From Sphingobium limneticum (GTDB taxonomy: Bacteria; Pseudomonadota; Alphaproteobacteria; Sphingomonadales; Sphingomonadaceae): 64,000 nucleotides of DNA. Of the stretch, positions 25,523 through 33,359 are shown piece after piece. A program made the translations under genes and the position numbers. Every line of letters starts with the position of its first letter. Within the stretch, counting starts at the first letter, position 1. A model generated the notes under the pieces. The model had not been told where the DNA came from, searched no databases, and saw only the letters and a program-made list of their open reading frames with translations. The stretch is taken from NCBI RefSeq assembly GCF_008710155.1, contig NZ_VYPZ01000009.1, forward strand, positions 1 through 64,000, in the 5' to 3' direction.

Positions 25523-26374
25523 TCAAGCCGGCGACGGCAGAGCGTCCTGTTGAAGCGCATCGGCATAAGGGCTTTCGGCCAGCGCGATGAGCGCGCGGTC
25601 GTCCACCGCCCAAGGGTGGAAGCCGGGCAGGAAATAGCCGAACCATGGTCGCGCGACGCGGCGCAATATGCCGGGCCGGACCAGCGCGTAGTTGAGCAGC
25701 CCGCCCCATGCGCGAACGCCGGTGACGCCGTCCTGTTGCAACAGGTCCATCATGCCGCGGGCACGGTGGTGCAGGAAATGCTTGGTCACGACCAGCATCA
25801 TCGCACTCTTCACCCACCAGCGTTTGAAGCGGCTCCAGTCGCGAGTGGCATGAACCCAGGTGTCGTGGGCGACGCCCTTATGCTCGATCTCCTCGATCGC
25901 GTGCCAGCGCCAGAGCGCGGCAATCTCCGGATCGGCCCCGTCCAGATGGCGCGGATCGCTCAGCAACTCATGGGCGAGGATGGCGGTAAAATGCTCCAGC
26001 GCCATGGTCGCGGCCAGGCTGGCGATGGGCGGACGCTGTTTGGCGAGGTCCAGCACCATCGTCACGTCGGCGTCGAGGCGCGATACGTCATAGCCATGAT
26101 CCGTGACCTGCCGGTTGAAGGCCAGATGTTCGCGGCTATGCACCACTTCCTGCTTGATGAAGGCGGCGATTTCGCTTGCGAGGCGATCCGGCACGCCATC
26201 GCGGAAGGTGCGGACGCTGTCGATGAAATAGGCTTCGCCGCGCGGAAAGGTGATCGACAGGGCATTGAAGAAAGCCGTGGCGATCGGGTCGCCATTCAGC
26301 CAATGTCGCGCGACCGTGCGATCCCGTCCAAAGCGACGGTCGCGCGGTGTGATAGTGAGATCGATCGGGGTCAT
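25523..26374 (-). CDS. Predicted metal-dependent hydrolase (PF10118 type)
   Basis: A 283-residue protein matching the bacterial family of predicted metal-dependent hydrolases. It is helical and rich in His and Glu pairs that could hold a di-metal site, for example EVVHSREHLAFNRQ, ALEHFTAILAHELL and RWHAIEEIEHKGVAHD. The last pattern (EExEHK) is a strong family mark. It is divergent from a TetR regulator gene, and operator-like palindromes lie in the gap. It may therefore be repressed by that regulator. The reaction is not established; related proteins are linked to lipid or toxic compound metabolism. Confidence 0.85.
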   Translation of the reverse strand: MTPIDLTITPRDRRFGRDRTVARHWLNGDPIATAFFNALSITFPRGEAYFIDSVRTFRDGVPDRLASEIAAFIKQEVVHSREHLAFNRQVTDHGYDVSRLDADVTMVLDLAKQRPPIASLAATMALEHFTAILAHELLSDPRHLDGADPEIAALWRWHAIEEIEHKGVAHDTWVHATRDWSRFKRWWVKSAMMLVVTKHFLHHRARGMMDLLQQDGVTGVRAWGGLLNYALVRPGILRRVARPWFGYFLPGFHPWAVDDRALIALAESPYADALQQDALPSPA

Positions 26375-26396
26375 GGGGGATGCCTCCGGTTGTTAC

Positions 26397-26435
26397 TTAC
26401 ACTGGTGTAAATAAGAGTAACTGACACTCATGTCA
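26397..26435. promoter_or_regulatory. TetR operator palindromes in divergent promoter
   Basis: TTACACTGGTGTAA (26397-26410) and TGACACTCATGTCA (26422-26435) are two near-perfect palindromes 11 bases apart between the hydrolase and tetR genes. The second overlaps the tetR start codon at 26430. This is the expected layout for autoregulation by a TetR repressor that also controls the divergent gene. Confidence 0.65.
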
Positions 26436-27047
26436 ATAAAACGCGCACGCCTCAGCCAGGATGAGAGCCGCCTCGTCGCCGTGGAGGCGGCGCGCGACCT
26501 GCTGATCGAGGCGGGACCGCAGGCCGTGACGCTCAAAGCCGTGGCCGGGCGCGTCGGGCGGACGCATGCCAATCTGCTCCACCATTTCGGGTCGGCGGCG
26601 GGCCTGCAAAAAGCGCTGGCCGCCCATCTGGGCGACACGATCACGGCCAAGATCGGCGATGCGGTCAATGCGGCGCGGCGCGGCGAAGTCAGCCCCCGCA
26701 TCATCGTGGACATGACGTTCGACGCGTTCGACCGGGAGGGCGCGGGCGCGCTGGCCAGTTGGATGCTGGCGTCGGGCAATGAGGATGCGCTGGACCCGGT
26801 GGTGGAAGCGATCCACCGGCTGGTCGACAAGCTGGCGGAGAGCGCCCTCACCCCCAACCTCGCCGAACTGATCCGCGAAAATACGCTGATGCTGGTGCTG
26901 CTGGCGCTGGGCGATTCGCAACTGGGTGGGGCTATGGCCGGGGCGCTGGCCCTGCCGCGCGAAAAAGCACGGGAAATCGCCACAAGGAGCCTCACTTTTG
27001 CACTAATGCAGGAGGCGGCCGCCTTAGCTGCGAAGGCCAAGGTTTAA
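26430..27047 (+). CDS. TetR/AcrR-family transcriptional regulator
   Basis: A 205-residue repressor. The N-terminal helix-turn-helix is at about residues 16-60 (AARDLLIEAGPQAVTLKAVA, then GRTHANLLHHFGSAAGLQKAL). The C-terminal part is an all-helical ligand domain with many Ala and Leu residues. It is divergent from the metal-dependent hydrolase, and two operator-like palindromes lie in the intergenic region. The likely role is autorepression and control of the hydrolase. The ligand is not known. Confidence 0.9.
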   Translation: MSIKRARLSQDESRLVAVEAARDLLIEAGPQAVTLKAVAGRVGRTHANLLHHFGSAAGLQKALAAHLGDTITAKIGDAVNAARRGEVSPRIIVDMTFDAFDREGAGALASWMLASGNEDALDPVVEAIHRLVDKLAESALTPNLAELIRENTLMLVLLALGDSQLGGAMAGALALPREKAREIATRSLTFALMQEAAALAAKAKV

Positions 27048-27121
27048 CTTTTCACGATAAGGCGCTATGGGCGCGGGCAGGATGGACGATCGCTGTATCG
27101 TCCCATTGTTTCTTGTTTACC

Positions 27122-27165
27122 GCATTTCGCGAGCCGACGGCTGTTCCAGCCGCCTCCGGAATGCT
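27122..27165. repeat. GCATTYTGCGAGCCG palindromic repeat, copy 1
   Basis: GCATTTCGCGAGCCGACGGC followed by TGTTCCAG and CCGCCTCCGGAATGCT. The two halves form an imperfect hairpin. A second copy starts 58 bases downstream and a third is at 38378. Confidence 0.75.
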
Positions 27166-27179
27166 ATTTTTGATTTTAC

Positions 27180-27225
27180 GCATTCTGCGAGCCGCCGACT
27201 GTTCCAGCCGGCTCCAGAATGCTCT
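27180..27225. repeat. GCATTYTGCGAGCCG palindromic repeat, copy 2
   Basis: GCATTCTGCGAGCCGCCGAC, TGTTCCAG, CCGGCTCCAGAATGCTCT. It ends 11 bases before the obgE start codon, so it lies in the 5' untranslated region of that gene or overlaps an alternative start at 27219. Confidence 0.75.
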
Positions 27226-27236
27226 ATGGGCGCGCC

Positions 27237-28334
27237 ATGCATTTTCTCGATCAAGCCAAAATCTACATCAAATCCGGCTGGGGTGGCCCCGGCGCTGTCA
27301 GTTTCCGCCGTGAAAAATACGAGGAATATGGCGGCCCCGACGGCGGCAACGGCGGCAAGGGCGGCGACATCATCTTCGAAGCGGTGCAGGGCCTCAATAC
27401 CCTGATCGATTTCCGCTACACGCAGCATTTCAAGGCGCAGCGCGGCACGCCCGGCATGGGCAAGAACCGCTATGGCGCCGGTGGCAAGGATCTGATCATC
27501 AAGGTGCCGGTCGGCACCCAGATATTGTCCGACCCCAAGCCGATCGAGGGTAGCGAAGACGAAGACGGCTATCCCGAATATGAGGATCAGGACGTTCTGG
27601 CCGACTTCACCGAGGTCGGGCAGCGCGTCACCTTCCTGCGTGGCGGCGACGGCGGGCGCGGCAACATGTCGTACAAGACCAGCACCAACCGCGCCCCGCG
27701 TCAGCATGGCACGGGCTGGCCGGGCCAGGAATTGTGGGTGTGGCTGCGCCTCAAGCTGCTGGCCGATGTCGGGTTGGTGGGGATGCCCAATGCGGGCAAA
27801 TCCACGCTGATCAATCAGGTGACCAATACCAAGGCGAAGGTCGGTGCCTATGCCTTTACCACCACCAAGCCGCAGCTGGGCGTGGTGCTGCACCGCGATC
27901 GCGAGTTCGTGCTGGCGGATATTCCGGGCCTGATCGCGGGCGCGGCCGAGGGCGTGGGGATTGGCGACCGGTTCCTGGGGCATATCGAGCGGTGCCGCGT
28001 GCTGCTGCACATGATCGACGCGACGACCGACGATCCGGTCGAAGCCTTCCATATCGTGACCGACGAACTGGCCGCGTACGGGGAAGGTCTGGACGAAAAG
28101 CCGCAGCTGGTGGTGCTGAACAAGGGCGACCTGCTGGGGCAGGAGCTGATGGAAGATATTGCCGACCAGCTGCGCGAGGAAGCCGGCGTGGAGGATGTCT
28201 TCATCATTTCCGGCGCGACCGGCGAAGGCGTGGGCACGCTGCTGGACGCGGTGCTGCTGATGATGGATCAGGATAGCGAGGACCGTGAAGAAGACGGCGG
28301 CGCGGACAGCGACGCCGGCTGGTCGCCGATCTAG
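27237..28334 (+). CDS. obgE: Obg-family GTPase
   Basis: A 365-residue essential GTPase that acts in large ribosome subunit assembly and stress control. Residues 1-160 are the glycine-rich Obg fold (GGPDGGNGGKGGDIIFEAV and similar). The G domain has G1 GMPNAGKST (182-190) and a G3 DIPGLIAGA. NKGD (G4) is present. A short acidic C-terminal tail replaces the longer extension of some Obg proteins. The start at MHFLDQAK was preferred to an ATG six codons upstream that lies inside the palindromic repeat. Two palindromic repeats lie upstream, and proB follows. Confidence 0.97.
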   Translation: MHFLDQAKIYIKSGWGGPGAVSFRREKYEEYGGPDGGNGGKGGDIIFEAVQGLNTLIDFRYTQHFKAQRGTPGMGKNRYGAGGKDLIIKVPVGTQILSDPKPIEGSEDEDGYPEYEDQDVLADFTEVGQRVTFLRGGDGGRGNMSYKTSTNRAPRQHGTGWPGQELWVWLRLKLLADVGLVGMPNAGKSTLINQVTNTKAKVGAYAFTTTKPQLGVVLHRDREFVLADIPGLIAGAAEGVGIGDRFLGHIERCRVLLHMIDATTDDPVEAFHIVTDELAAYGEGLDEKPQLVVLNKGDLLGQELMEDIADQLREEAGVEDVFIISGATGEGVGTLLDAVLLMMDQDSEDREEDGGADSDAGWSPI

Positions 28335-28351
28335 AGCCAGATCATCAACCT

Positions 28352-28415
28352 CCGTTCGGTTCGAGCTTGTCGAGAACTTTGCGCGGGGGTTCTCGACAGG
28401 CTCGAACTGAACGGA
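28352..28415. repeat. TTCGAGCCTGTCGAGAAC palindromic repeat between obgE and proB
   Basis: CCGTTCGGTTCGAGCTTGTC GAGAAC is followed by a short centre and then GTTCTCGACAGGCTCGAACT GAACGG. The arms are nearly perfect inverted repeats. The unit ends ten bases before the GTG start of proB. The copy at 32459 is very similar. Confidence 0.85.
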
Positions 28416-28424
28416 CCTTTTACT

Positions 28425-29555
28425 GTGACCTCTCCCCTCTCCGGTTTCCCCCCTGCCCTCGTCCGCCGACTGGTCATCAAGATCGGGTCGGCCCTGCTGG
28501 TCGATCCGGCGGGACAGGTGCGCGTCGATTGGCTGCGCACGTTGGTGGCCGATGTGGCGGAACGCAAGGCGGCGGGGCAGCAGGTCATCATCGTGTCGTC
28601 GGGCGCGATCGCACTGGGTGCGCGGCGGTTGAAGCTGCCCAAGGGCGGGCGTGGATCACTGGAGGATGCGCAGGCGGCGGCGGCGACCGGGCAGATTGCG
28701 CTGTCGCAATGCTGGGCCAGCCTGCTGGATGAGAAAGGCATTACCGCCGCGCAGATGCTGGTGACGCTGGACGATCTGGAAAACCGGCGGCGTTATTTGA
28801 ACGCTTCGGCCACGCTGGAGCGGCTGATGGCGCTGGATGTGGTGCCGGTCATCAACGAGAATGACAGCGTGGCGACAAGCGAAATCCGCTTCGGCGACAA
28901 TGATCGGCTGGCGGCGCGTATCGGACAGGCGGCACGGGCTGACGCGGTTGCGCTGCTTTCCGATGTGGACGGGCTTTACACCGCCAACCCGCACGTCGAT
29001 GCCAGCGCGATGCTGATAGAGACGATAGAGACGATCGACGCGCGGATCGCGGCGATGGCGGATGACGGGTCCGCTTCGGGCATGGGGTCGGGCGGCATGG
29101 TGTCGAAGATTCAGGCGGCGCGGATCGCGACCGGTGCGGGCGCACATCTGGCGATCATTTCGGGCAAGGTGGATTCGCCGCTGGCGCATTGGGCCAATGG
29201 TGGCAAGGGTTCGATCTTTCTCGCTGCGCAAGGTAAGGGCGCGCGCAAGGGCTGGCTGGCCGGGCGGTTGACGACGCGCGGGCGGATCATCGTGGACGCG
29301 GGCGCGGAAAAGGCGCTTGGCAAGGGTAACAGCCTGCTGCCCGCCGGGGTCGCGAGCGTCGAAGGTGTGTTCGATCGCGGCGACGTAGTCGATATCGTGG
29401 CGCAGGACGGGCGGGTCATCGCGCGGGGCCTGATCGAATATGATAGCGAAGCGGCGGTGAAGATCGCGGGCAAGCGTAGCGAGGATATCGCGGCGCTGCT
29501 GGGCGAAATGCCGCGATCCGTACTGGTCCATCGCGACCATATGGCGATGGTCTGA
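28425..29555 (+). CDS. proB: Glutamate 5-kinase
   Basis: A 376-residue enzyme for the first step of proline synthesis, glutamate to glutamyl 5-phosphate. The amino acid kinase domain starts RRLVIKIGSALLVDPAG, with IVSSGAIALGARRL and the end of the domain GSGGMVSKIQAARIATGAGA. A C-terminal PUA domain (about 280-365, including ALGKGNSLLPAGVASVEGVF) is present, the two-domain type. Translation starts from GTG. obgE lies upstream across a palindromic repeat, an order seen in other alphaproteobacteria. proA is not adjacent. Confidence 0.97.
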   Translation: MTSPLSGFPPALVRRLVIKIGSALLVDPAGQVRVDWLRTLVADVAERKAAGQQVIIVSSGAIALGARRLKLPKGGRGSLEDAQAAAATGQIALSQCWASLLDEKGITAAQMLVTLDDLENRRRYLNASATLERLMALDVVPVINENDSVATSEIRFGDNDRLAARIGQAARADAVALLSDVDGLYTANPHVDASAMLIETIETIDARIAAMADDGSASGMGSGGMVSKIQAARIATGAGAHLAIISGKVDSPLAHWANGGKGSIFLAAQGKGARKGWLAGRLTTRGRIIVDAGAEKALGKGNSLLPAGVASVEGVFDRGDVVDIVAQDGRVIARGLIEYDSEAAVKIAGKRSEDIAALLGEMPRSVLVHRDHMAMV

Positions 29556-29560
29556 GGGTC

Positions 29561-30478
29561 ATGCAGCAGATGCGGATTGCCATTACCGGCGCGACGGGCT
29601 TCGTCGGTGCCGAAGTGCTGGAACAGGCGCTGAGCGACGGGCTGCGCGTCAATGCGCTCACCCGCCGGGCGCAGCCGCCACGCGCGAAGCTGAAATGGGT
29701 GCATGGGTCGCTGGAGGATGCGGCCGCGCTCGATACGCTGGTGCGCGATGCCGATGCGGTGATCCATATAGCGGGCGTGGTGAACGCGCCCGACCGCGAC
29801 GGGTTCGAGGCCGGCAATGCGCGCGGCACCATGGCGGTGGTCGACGCGATGCGGAAGCGCGGGATCAAGCGGCTGGTGCATGTGTCGTCGCTGGCGGCAC
29901 GGGAGCCGGGCCTGTCCGACTATGGATGGTCCAAGGAACTGGCCGAAAAGCATGTGAAGGCCAGCGGCCTGGACTGGACGATCGTGCGGCCCCCGGCGAT
30001 TTACGGGCCGGGCGACAAGGAAATGCTGGAACTGTTCCGCATGGCCAAGCGCGGCATCATGATGCTGCCGCCGGGCGGGCGCTTGTCGGTGATCCATGTG
30101 GGCGATCTGGCCGCGCTGCTGCTGGCGCTGTCGGGCGAGCGGGAAAACAGCCTGACCCGCATTTATGAGGTCGATGACGGTACGCCGGGCGGATGGGATC
30201 ACAAGGATTTCGGGCAGGCGATCGGCCGCGCGATCGGGCGGTCGGTGAAGACGCTGGCGACGCCGGAATGGCTGCTGACCATCGCGGCGCGGGCCGATCG
30301 GCTGGTGCGCGGCAAGAAGGCCAAGCTGACACCGGACCGGGTCGATTATTTCTGCCATCCCGACTGGGTGGTGGGCAAGCGCCGGCAACCGCCCAAGCGG
30401 CTATGGTTGCCGCAGGTGAAGACCGAGGATGGGTTGAGCGCGACCGTAGCGGCCTATCGGCTGAAGGGGTGGCTTTAA
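29561..30478 (+). CDS. NAD(P)-dependent epimerase/dehydratase family protein
   Basis: A 305-residue extended short-chain dehydrogenase-like protein. The nucleotide-binding motif is AITGATGFVGAEVL near residues 6-19. A Ser (VHVSSLAA) and the YxxxK-like pair (DYGWSKELAEKH) are at the catalytic place, though the typical Tyr is displaced. It resembles complex I NDUFA9-like proteins and atypical SDRs of unknown activity. The gene starts five bases after the proB stop, so it is probably cotranscribed. The next gene is convergent, ten bases away. Confidence 0.85.
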   Translation: MQQMRIAITGATGFVGAEVLEQALSDGLRVNALTRRAQPPRAKLKWVHGSLEDAAALDTLVRDADAVIHIAGVVNAPDRDGFEAGNARGTMAVVDAMRKRGIKRLVHVSSLAAREPGLSDYGWSKELAEKHVKASGLDWTIVRPPAIYGPGDKEMLELFRMAKRGIMMLPPGGRLSVIHVGDLAALLLALSGERENSLTRIYEVDDGTPGGWDHKDFGQAIGRAIGRSVKTLATPEWLLTIAARADRLVRGKKAKLTPDRVDYFCHPDWVVGKRRQPPKRLWLPQVKTEDGLSATVAAYRLKGWL

Positions 30479-30487
30479 TAACGGAAT

Positions 30488-31006
30488 TTATTGGTTTTCC
30501 GCAGCCGGCTTTTTCGCACGTTGTTCGGCTAGAAATTCGCTGATCGCCTGACCGCTGGCGTTGAGCAGCGGATAGGTGCGCGCGTCGCTGAGCCAGTCGG
30601 GACGGCGGGCGCCGCTGCCGTAGAATGTGTCATAGACCAAACTGAAGGCGAGGAAGAGGATCGTCGCGCCGATCAGGCCCTTTACCGCGCCGAAGCCCGC
30701 CCCCAGCACCCGGTCGACCGGACCCAGGATCGACTGGCGCGTGCGCCGGCCGATGGCGTGGGCGATCAGTTTCCCCACGCCGAAGGTCACGCCGAAGACG
30801 AGCACCAGCGCAAGCATCGCCGCGCCGCTGCTGTTGCCGACGAAAGCGCTGAGCAATTCGGCGGCCGGGGCATGGAACAGGCGGATGGCGAAGATCGCCA
30901 ATACCCAGGCGATGAGCGAGAGGGTTTCCAGCACGAAGCCGCGCATGAGGCCCAATATGGCGCAACCGCCGATGGCGAGCAGGACGAGAATGTCGATGGC
31001 GTTCAT
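30488..31006 (-). CDS. cvpA: CvpA family protein
   Basis: A 172-residue inner-membrane protein with four predicted helices (for example IDILVLLAIGGCAILGLMRG and ATILFLAFSLVY). The segment LGPVDRVLGAGFGAVKGLIG is the CvpA family mark. CvpA was found as a colicin V production protein and is linked to envelope integrity. The start at MNAIDIL was chosen to match family length. It lies downstream of radA on the same strand, with a palindromic repeat between them. The usual purF neighbour is absent. Confidence 0.9.
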   Translation of the reverse strand: MNAIDILVLLAIGGCAILGLMRGFVLETLSLIAWVLAIFAIRLFHAPAAELLSAFVGNSSGAAMLALVLVFGVTFGVGKLIAHAIGRRTRQSILGPVDRVLGAGFGAVKGLIGATILFLAFSLVYDTFYGSGARRPDWLSDARTYPLLNASGQAISEFLAEQRAKKPAAENQ

Positions 31007-31031
31007 TGGCGAGCCTGTATTGCCTGACGCT

Positions 31032-31055
31032 GTTCCCCGGTGAAGGCCGGGGAAC
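31032..31055. repeat. Single hairpin of the GTTCCCCGG family between radA and cvpA
   Basis: GTTCCCCGGTGAAGGCCGGG GAAC is a half-unit of the two-hairpin elements at 6726, 17249 and 39099. Confidence 0.7.
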
Positions 31056-31078
31056 AAGCTGGAGATTTCCCGCCGTCG

Positions 31079-32446
31079 CTATCCGCGTCCCAGCATCTGG
31101 TCAACAAGCTGCGCGAGGGTGCGGAAACCGCTGACCGCGATTCCCTTGACCCCGTCCGCCGCCGACGCGGGGATATAGGCGCGGGTGAAACCGAGTTTCG
31201 CCGCTTCGCGCAGGCGCAGGGGCGAATGGGAGACGGGGCGGATTTCGCTCGACAGGGCGACTTCGCCGAACAGGACGATATCGACCGGCACCGGCCGTTC
31301 CGACATGGCCGAGATAAGCGCAGCGGCAACGGCGAGGTCGGCGGCAGGATCGGTCAGGCGATAGCCGCCCGCGACGTTCAGATAGACTTCGCAGGTCGAG
31401 AAGCTGAGGCCGCAGCGTGCCTCCAGCACGGCAAGGATCATCGCGAGCCGGCCGCTGTCCCAGCCGACCACGGCGCGGCGGGGGGTCGCGCCGCTGGAGA
31501 GGCGCACGACCAGCGCCTGAATTTCGACCAGGACCGGTCGCGTACCCTCCAGCGCGGGGAAGACGGTCGCGCCCGTGACCGTCTCGTCGCGGTTGGTGAG
31601 GAACAGGGCGGAGGGGTTGGCGACTTCCTCCAGCCCTTCGGCGACCATGGCGAAGACGCCGATCTCGTCCGTGCCGCCGAAGCGATTCTTGACCGCGCGC
31701 AGGATGCGATATTGGTGGCTGCGTTCGCCTTCGAACGCCAGCACGGTGTCGACCATATGTTCCAGCACGCGCGGGCCGGCGATGCTGCCGTCTTTCGTCA
31801 CATGGCCGACCAGGATCAGCGCGGTGCCGCGTTGCTTGGCGAATTTGATGAGTTCCTGGGACGAGGCCCGAACCTGGCTGACGGTGCCGGGCGCCCCTTC
31901 GATCAGGTCGCTATGCATCGTCTGGATGGAGTCGATGATCAGCAAGGCGGGCGGCGGTCCGTCCCCCAAGGTCGTCAGGATATCGCGGACGGAGGTGGCG
32001 CTGGCCAATTGTACCGGCGCGTTGCCGAGGCCCAGGCGCTGGGCACGCAGGCGGACCTGATCGGCGGCTTCCTCACCGCTGATATAGGCGACGGAAAGGC
32101 CCCGCGCGGCGATGCGCGCGGCGGCTTGCAGCAGCAGCGTGGATTTGCCGATGCCCGGATCGCCACCGATCAGGGTCGCTGAACCATGGACGATACCGCC
32201 GCCCAGCGCCCGATCGAATTCGGCGATGCCGGTGCTGGTGCGCGGAGGCAGTTCGACCGTGCTGTCCAGGCCGACCAGCGTGATGGCGCGTCCGCCATTT
32301 TGCAGGTCATGCCGGGACGAAAAGACCGTTTCCGCCGCTTCTTCGACGATGCTGTTCCATTCGCCGCAATCCTCGCACTGGCCCTGCCACCGGCTGGCGA
32401 CGGTGCCGCATTGCTGACAGACGAATTTGCGTTTTGCCTTGGCCAT
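31079..32446 (-). CDS. radA: DNA repair protein RadA
   Basis: A 455-residue RecA-like ATPase that helps branch migration in recombination. An N-terminal C4 zinc finger has Cys10, Cys13, Cys24 and Cys27 (FVCQQCG, GQCEDCGEW). Walker A is GGDPGIGKST (94-103). The RadA-specific KNRFG motif is present (VKNRFGGTDEIGVFAM). The C-terminal Lon-like domain (SSGATPRRAVVGWDSGRLAM and following) is present. The length is standard. The cvpA gene lies downstream. Confidence 0.97.
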   Translation of the reverse strand: MAKAKRKFVCQQCGTVASRWQGQCEDCGEWNSIVEEAAETVFSSRHDLQNGGRAITLVGLDSTVELPPRTSTGIAEFDRALGGGIVHGSATLIGGDPGIGKSTLLLQAAARIAARGLSVAYISGEEAADQVRLRAQRLGLGNAPVQLASATSVRDILTTLGDGPPPALLIIDSIQTMHSDLIEGAPGTVSQVRASSQELIKFAKQRGTALILVGHVTKDGSIAGPRVLEHMVDTVLAFEGERSHQYRILRAVKNRFGGTDEIGVFAMVAEGLEEVANPSALFLTNRDETVTGATVFPALEGTRPVLVEIQALVVRLSSGATPRRAVVGWDSGRLAMILAVLEARCGLSFSTCEVYLNVAGGYRLTDPAADLAVAAALISAMSERPVPVDIVLFGEVALSSEIRPVSHSPLRLREAAKLGFTRAYIPASAADGVKGIAVSGFRTLAQLVDQMLGRG

Positions 32447-32458
32447 GTCTTCTCATCT

Positions 32459-32523
32459 CCGTTTGGTTCGAGCCTGTCGAGAACCGATGCGCGCGGGTTC
32501 TCGACAAGCTCGAACCGAACGGG
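32459..32523. repeat. TTCGAGCCTGTCGAGAAC palindromic repeat upstream of radA
   Basis: CCGTTTGGTTCGAGCCTGTC GAGAAC, a short centre, and GTTCTCGACAAGCTCGAACC GAACGG. It ends close to the radA start on one side, in the divergent region with the EEP-family gene. Confidence 0.85.
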
Positions 32524-32609
32524 AGTTTGTATGGAAGGAATTTAGGAACAATTCAAGAACATCGCAACATGATCTGGAAACATCCGCCAAGCTGGCGCAT
32601 TGAAACGGC

Positions 32610-33308
32610 ATGAAAACAATCCGGGTTGCCAGCTATAATATCCGCAAGGCCATCGGCACCGATCGGCGGCGGGTGCCGGAACGGGTGCTGGAGGTGCTGG
32701 CGGAGGTAGATGCCGATATCGTCGCCTTGCAGGAGGCGGATCGGCGCTTTGGCGTGCGGTCAGCTGCGATCCCACCGCTGTTGATGGACAATCAGAGTGG
32801 ATATCGGCCGGTGCCGCTCAACGTGCAGACCGATTCGATGGGCTGGCACGGCAATGCGATATTGGTGCGCAAGGAAGCGGAGGTCGGGAGCCATGACGTG
32901 CTGCACCTGCCCTATCTGGAGCCGCGTGGCGCGACCATGGCGGAGGTGACGCTGAACGGCGCGTCGGTGCGGGTGTTCGGCATGCATCTGGATCTGTCGG
33001 GCCTGTGGCGGCGGCGGCAGGCGGCGGCGGTGATCCATGCGGCGGCGCAGGGCGAGGCGATGCCCACCGTGCTGATGGGCGACCTCAACGAATGGAGCGC
33101 CGGGCGGGGATGCCTGGCCGATTTTGCGCGGCATTATAGCTTTGCGCCTTGTGGGCGCAGTTTCCATGCGCGGCGGCCGGTGGCGCGGCTGGACAGGATC
33201 ATGCACTGCGGGAAACTCAAGCTGACGAATTGCGGCGTGCATGAGAGCGCGGCGGCGCGGAAGGCTTCGGACCATCTGCCGATCTGGGCGGAGTTTGCGG
33301 TTGGGTGA
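32610..33308 (+). CDS. Endonuclease/exonuclease/phosphatase family protein
   Basis: A 232-residue protein of the DNase I-like fold. Conserved parts are ASYNIRKAIG near the start (Asn of the active site), LQEADRRFG (metal-binding Glu), GDLNEW (catalytic Asp and Asn) and KASDHLPIWAEF at the end (Asp-His pair). The family covers nucleases, sphingomyelinase-like enzymes and phosphatases. No signal peptide is visible, so it is cytoplasmic. It starts ahead of the patatin-like gene, 51 bases upstream. Given the two, a lipid-related substrate is possible, but this is only an inference. Confidence 0.85.
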   Translation: MKTIRVASYNIRKAIGTDRRRVPERVLEVLAEVDADIVALQEADRRFGVRSAAIPPLLMDNQSGYRPVPLNVQTDSMGWHGNAILVRKEAEVGSHDVLHLPYLEPRGATMAEVTLNGASVRVFGMHLDLSGLWRRRQAAAVIHAAAQGEAMPTVLMGDLNEWSAGRGCLADFARHYSFAPCGRSFHARRPVARLDRIMHCGKLKLTNCGVHESAAARKASDHLPIWAEFAVG

Positions 33309-33359
33309 ACGAACGGGCTTTGGGTTGCCAATCCCCCTCCCCTCTGCGACGTTCGCCCC

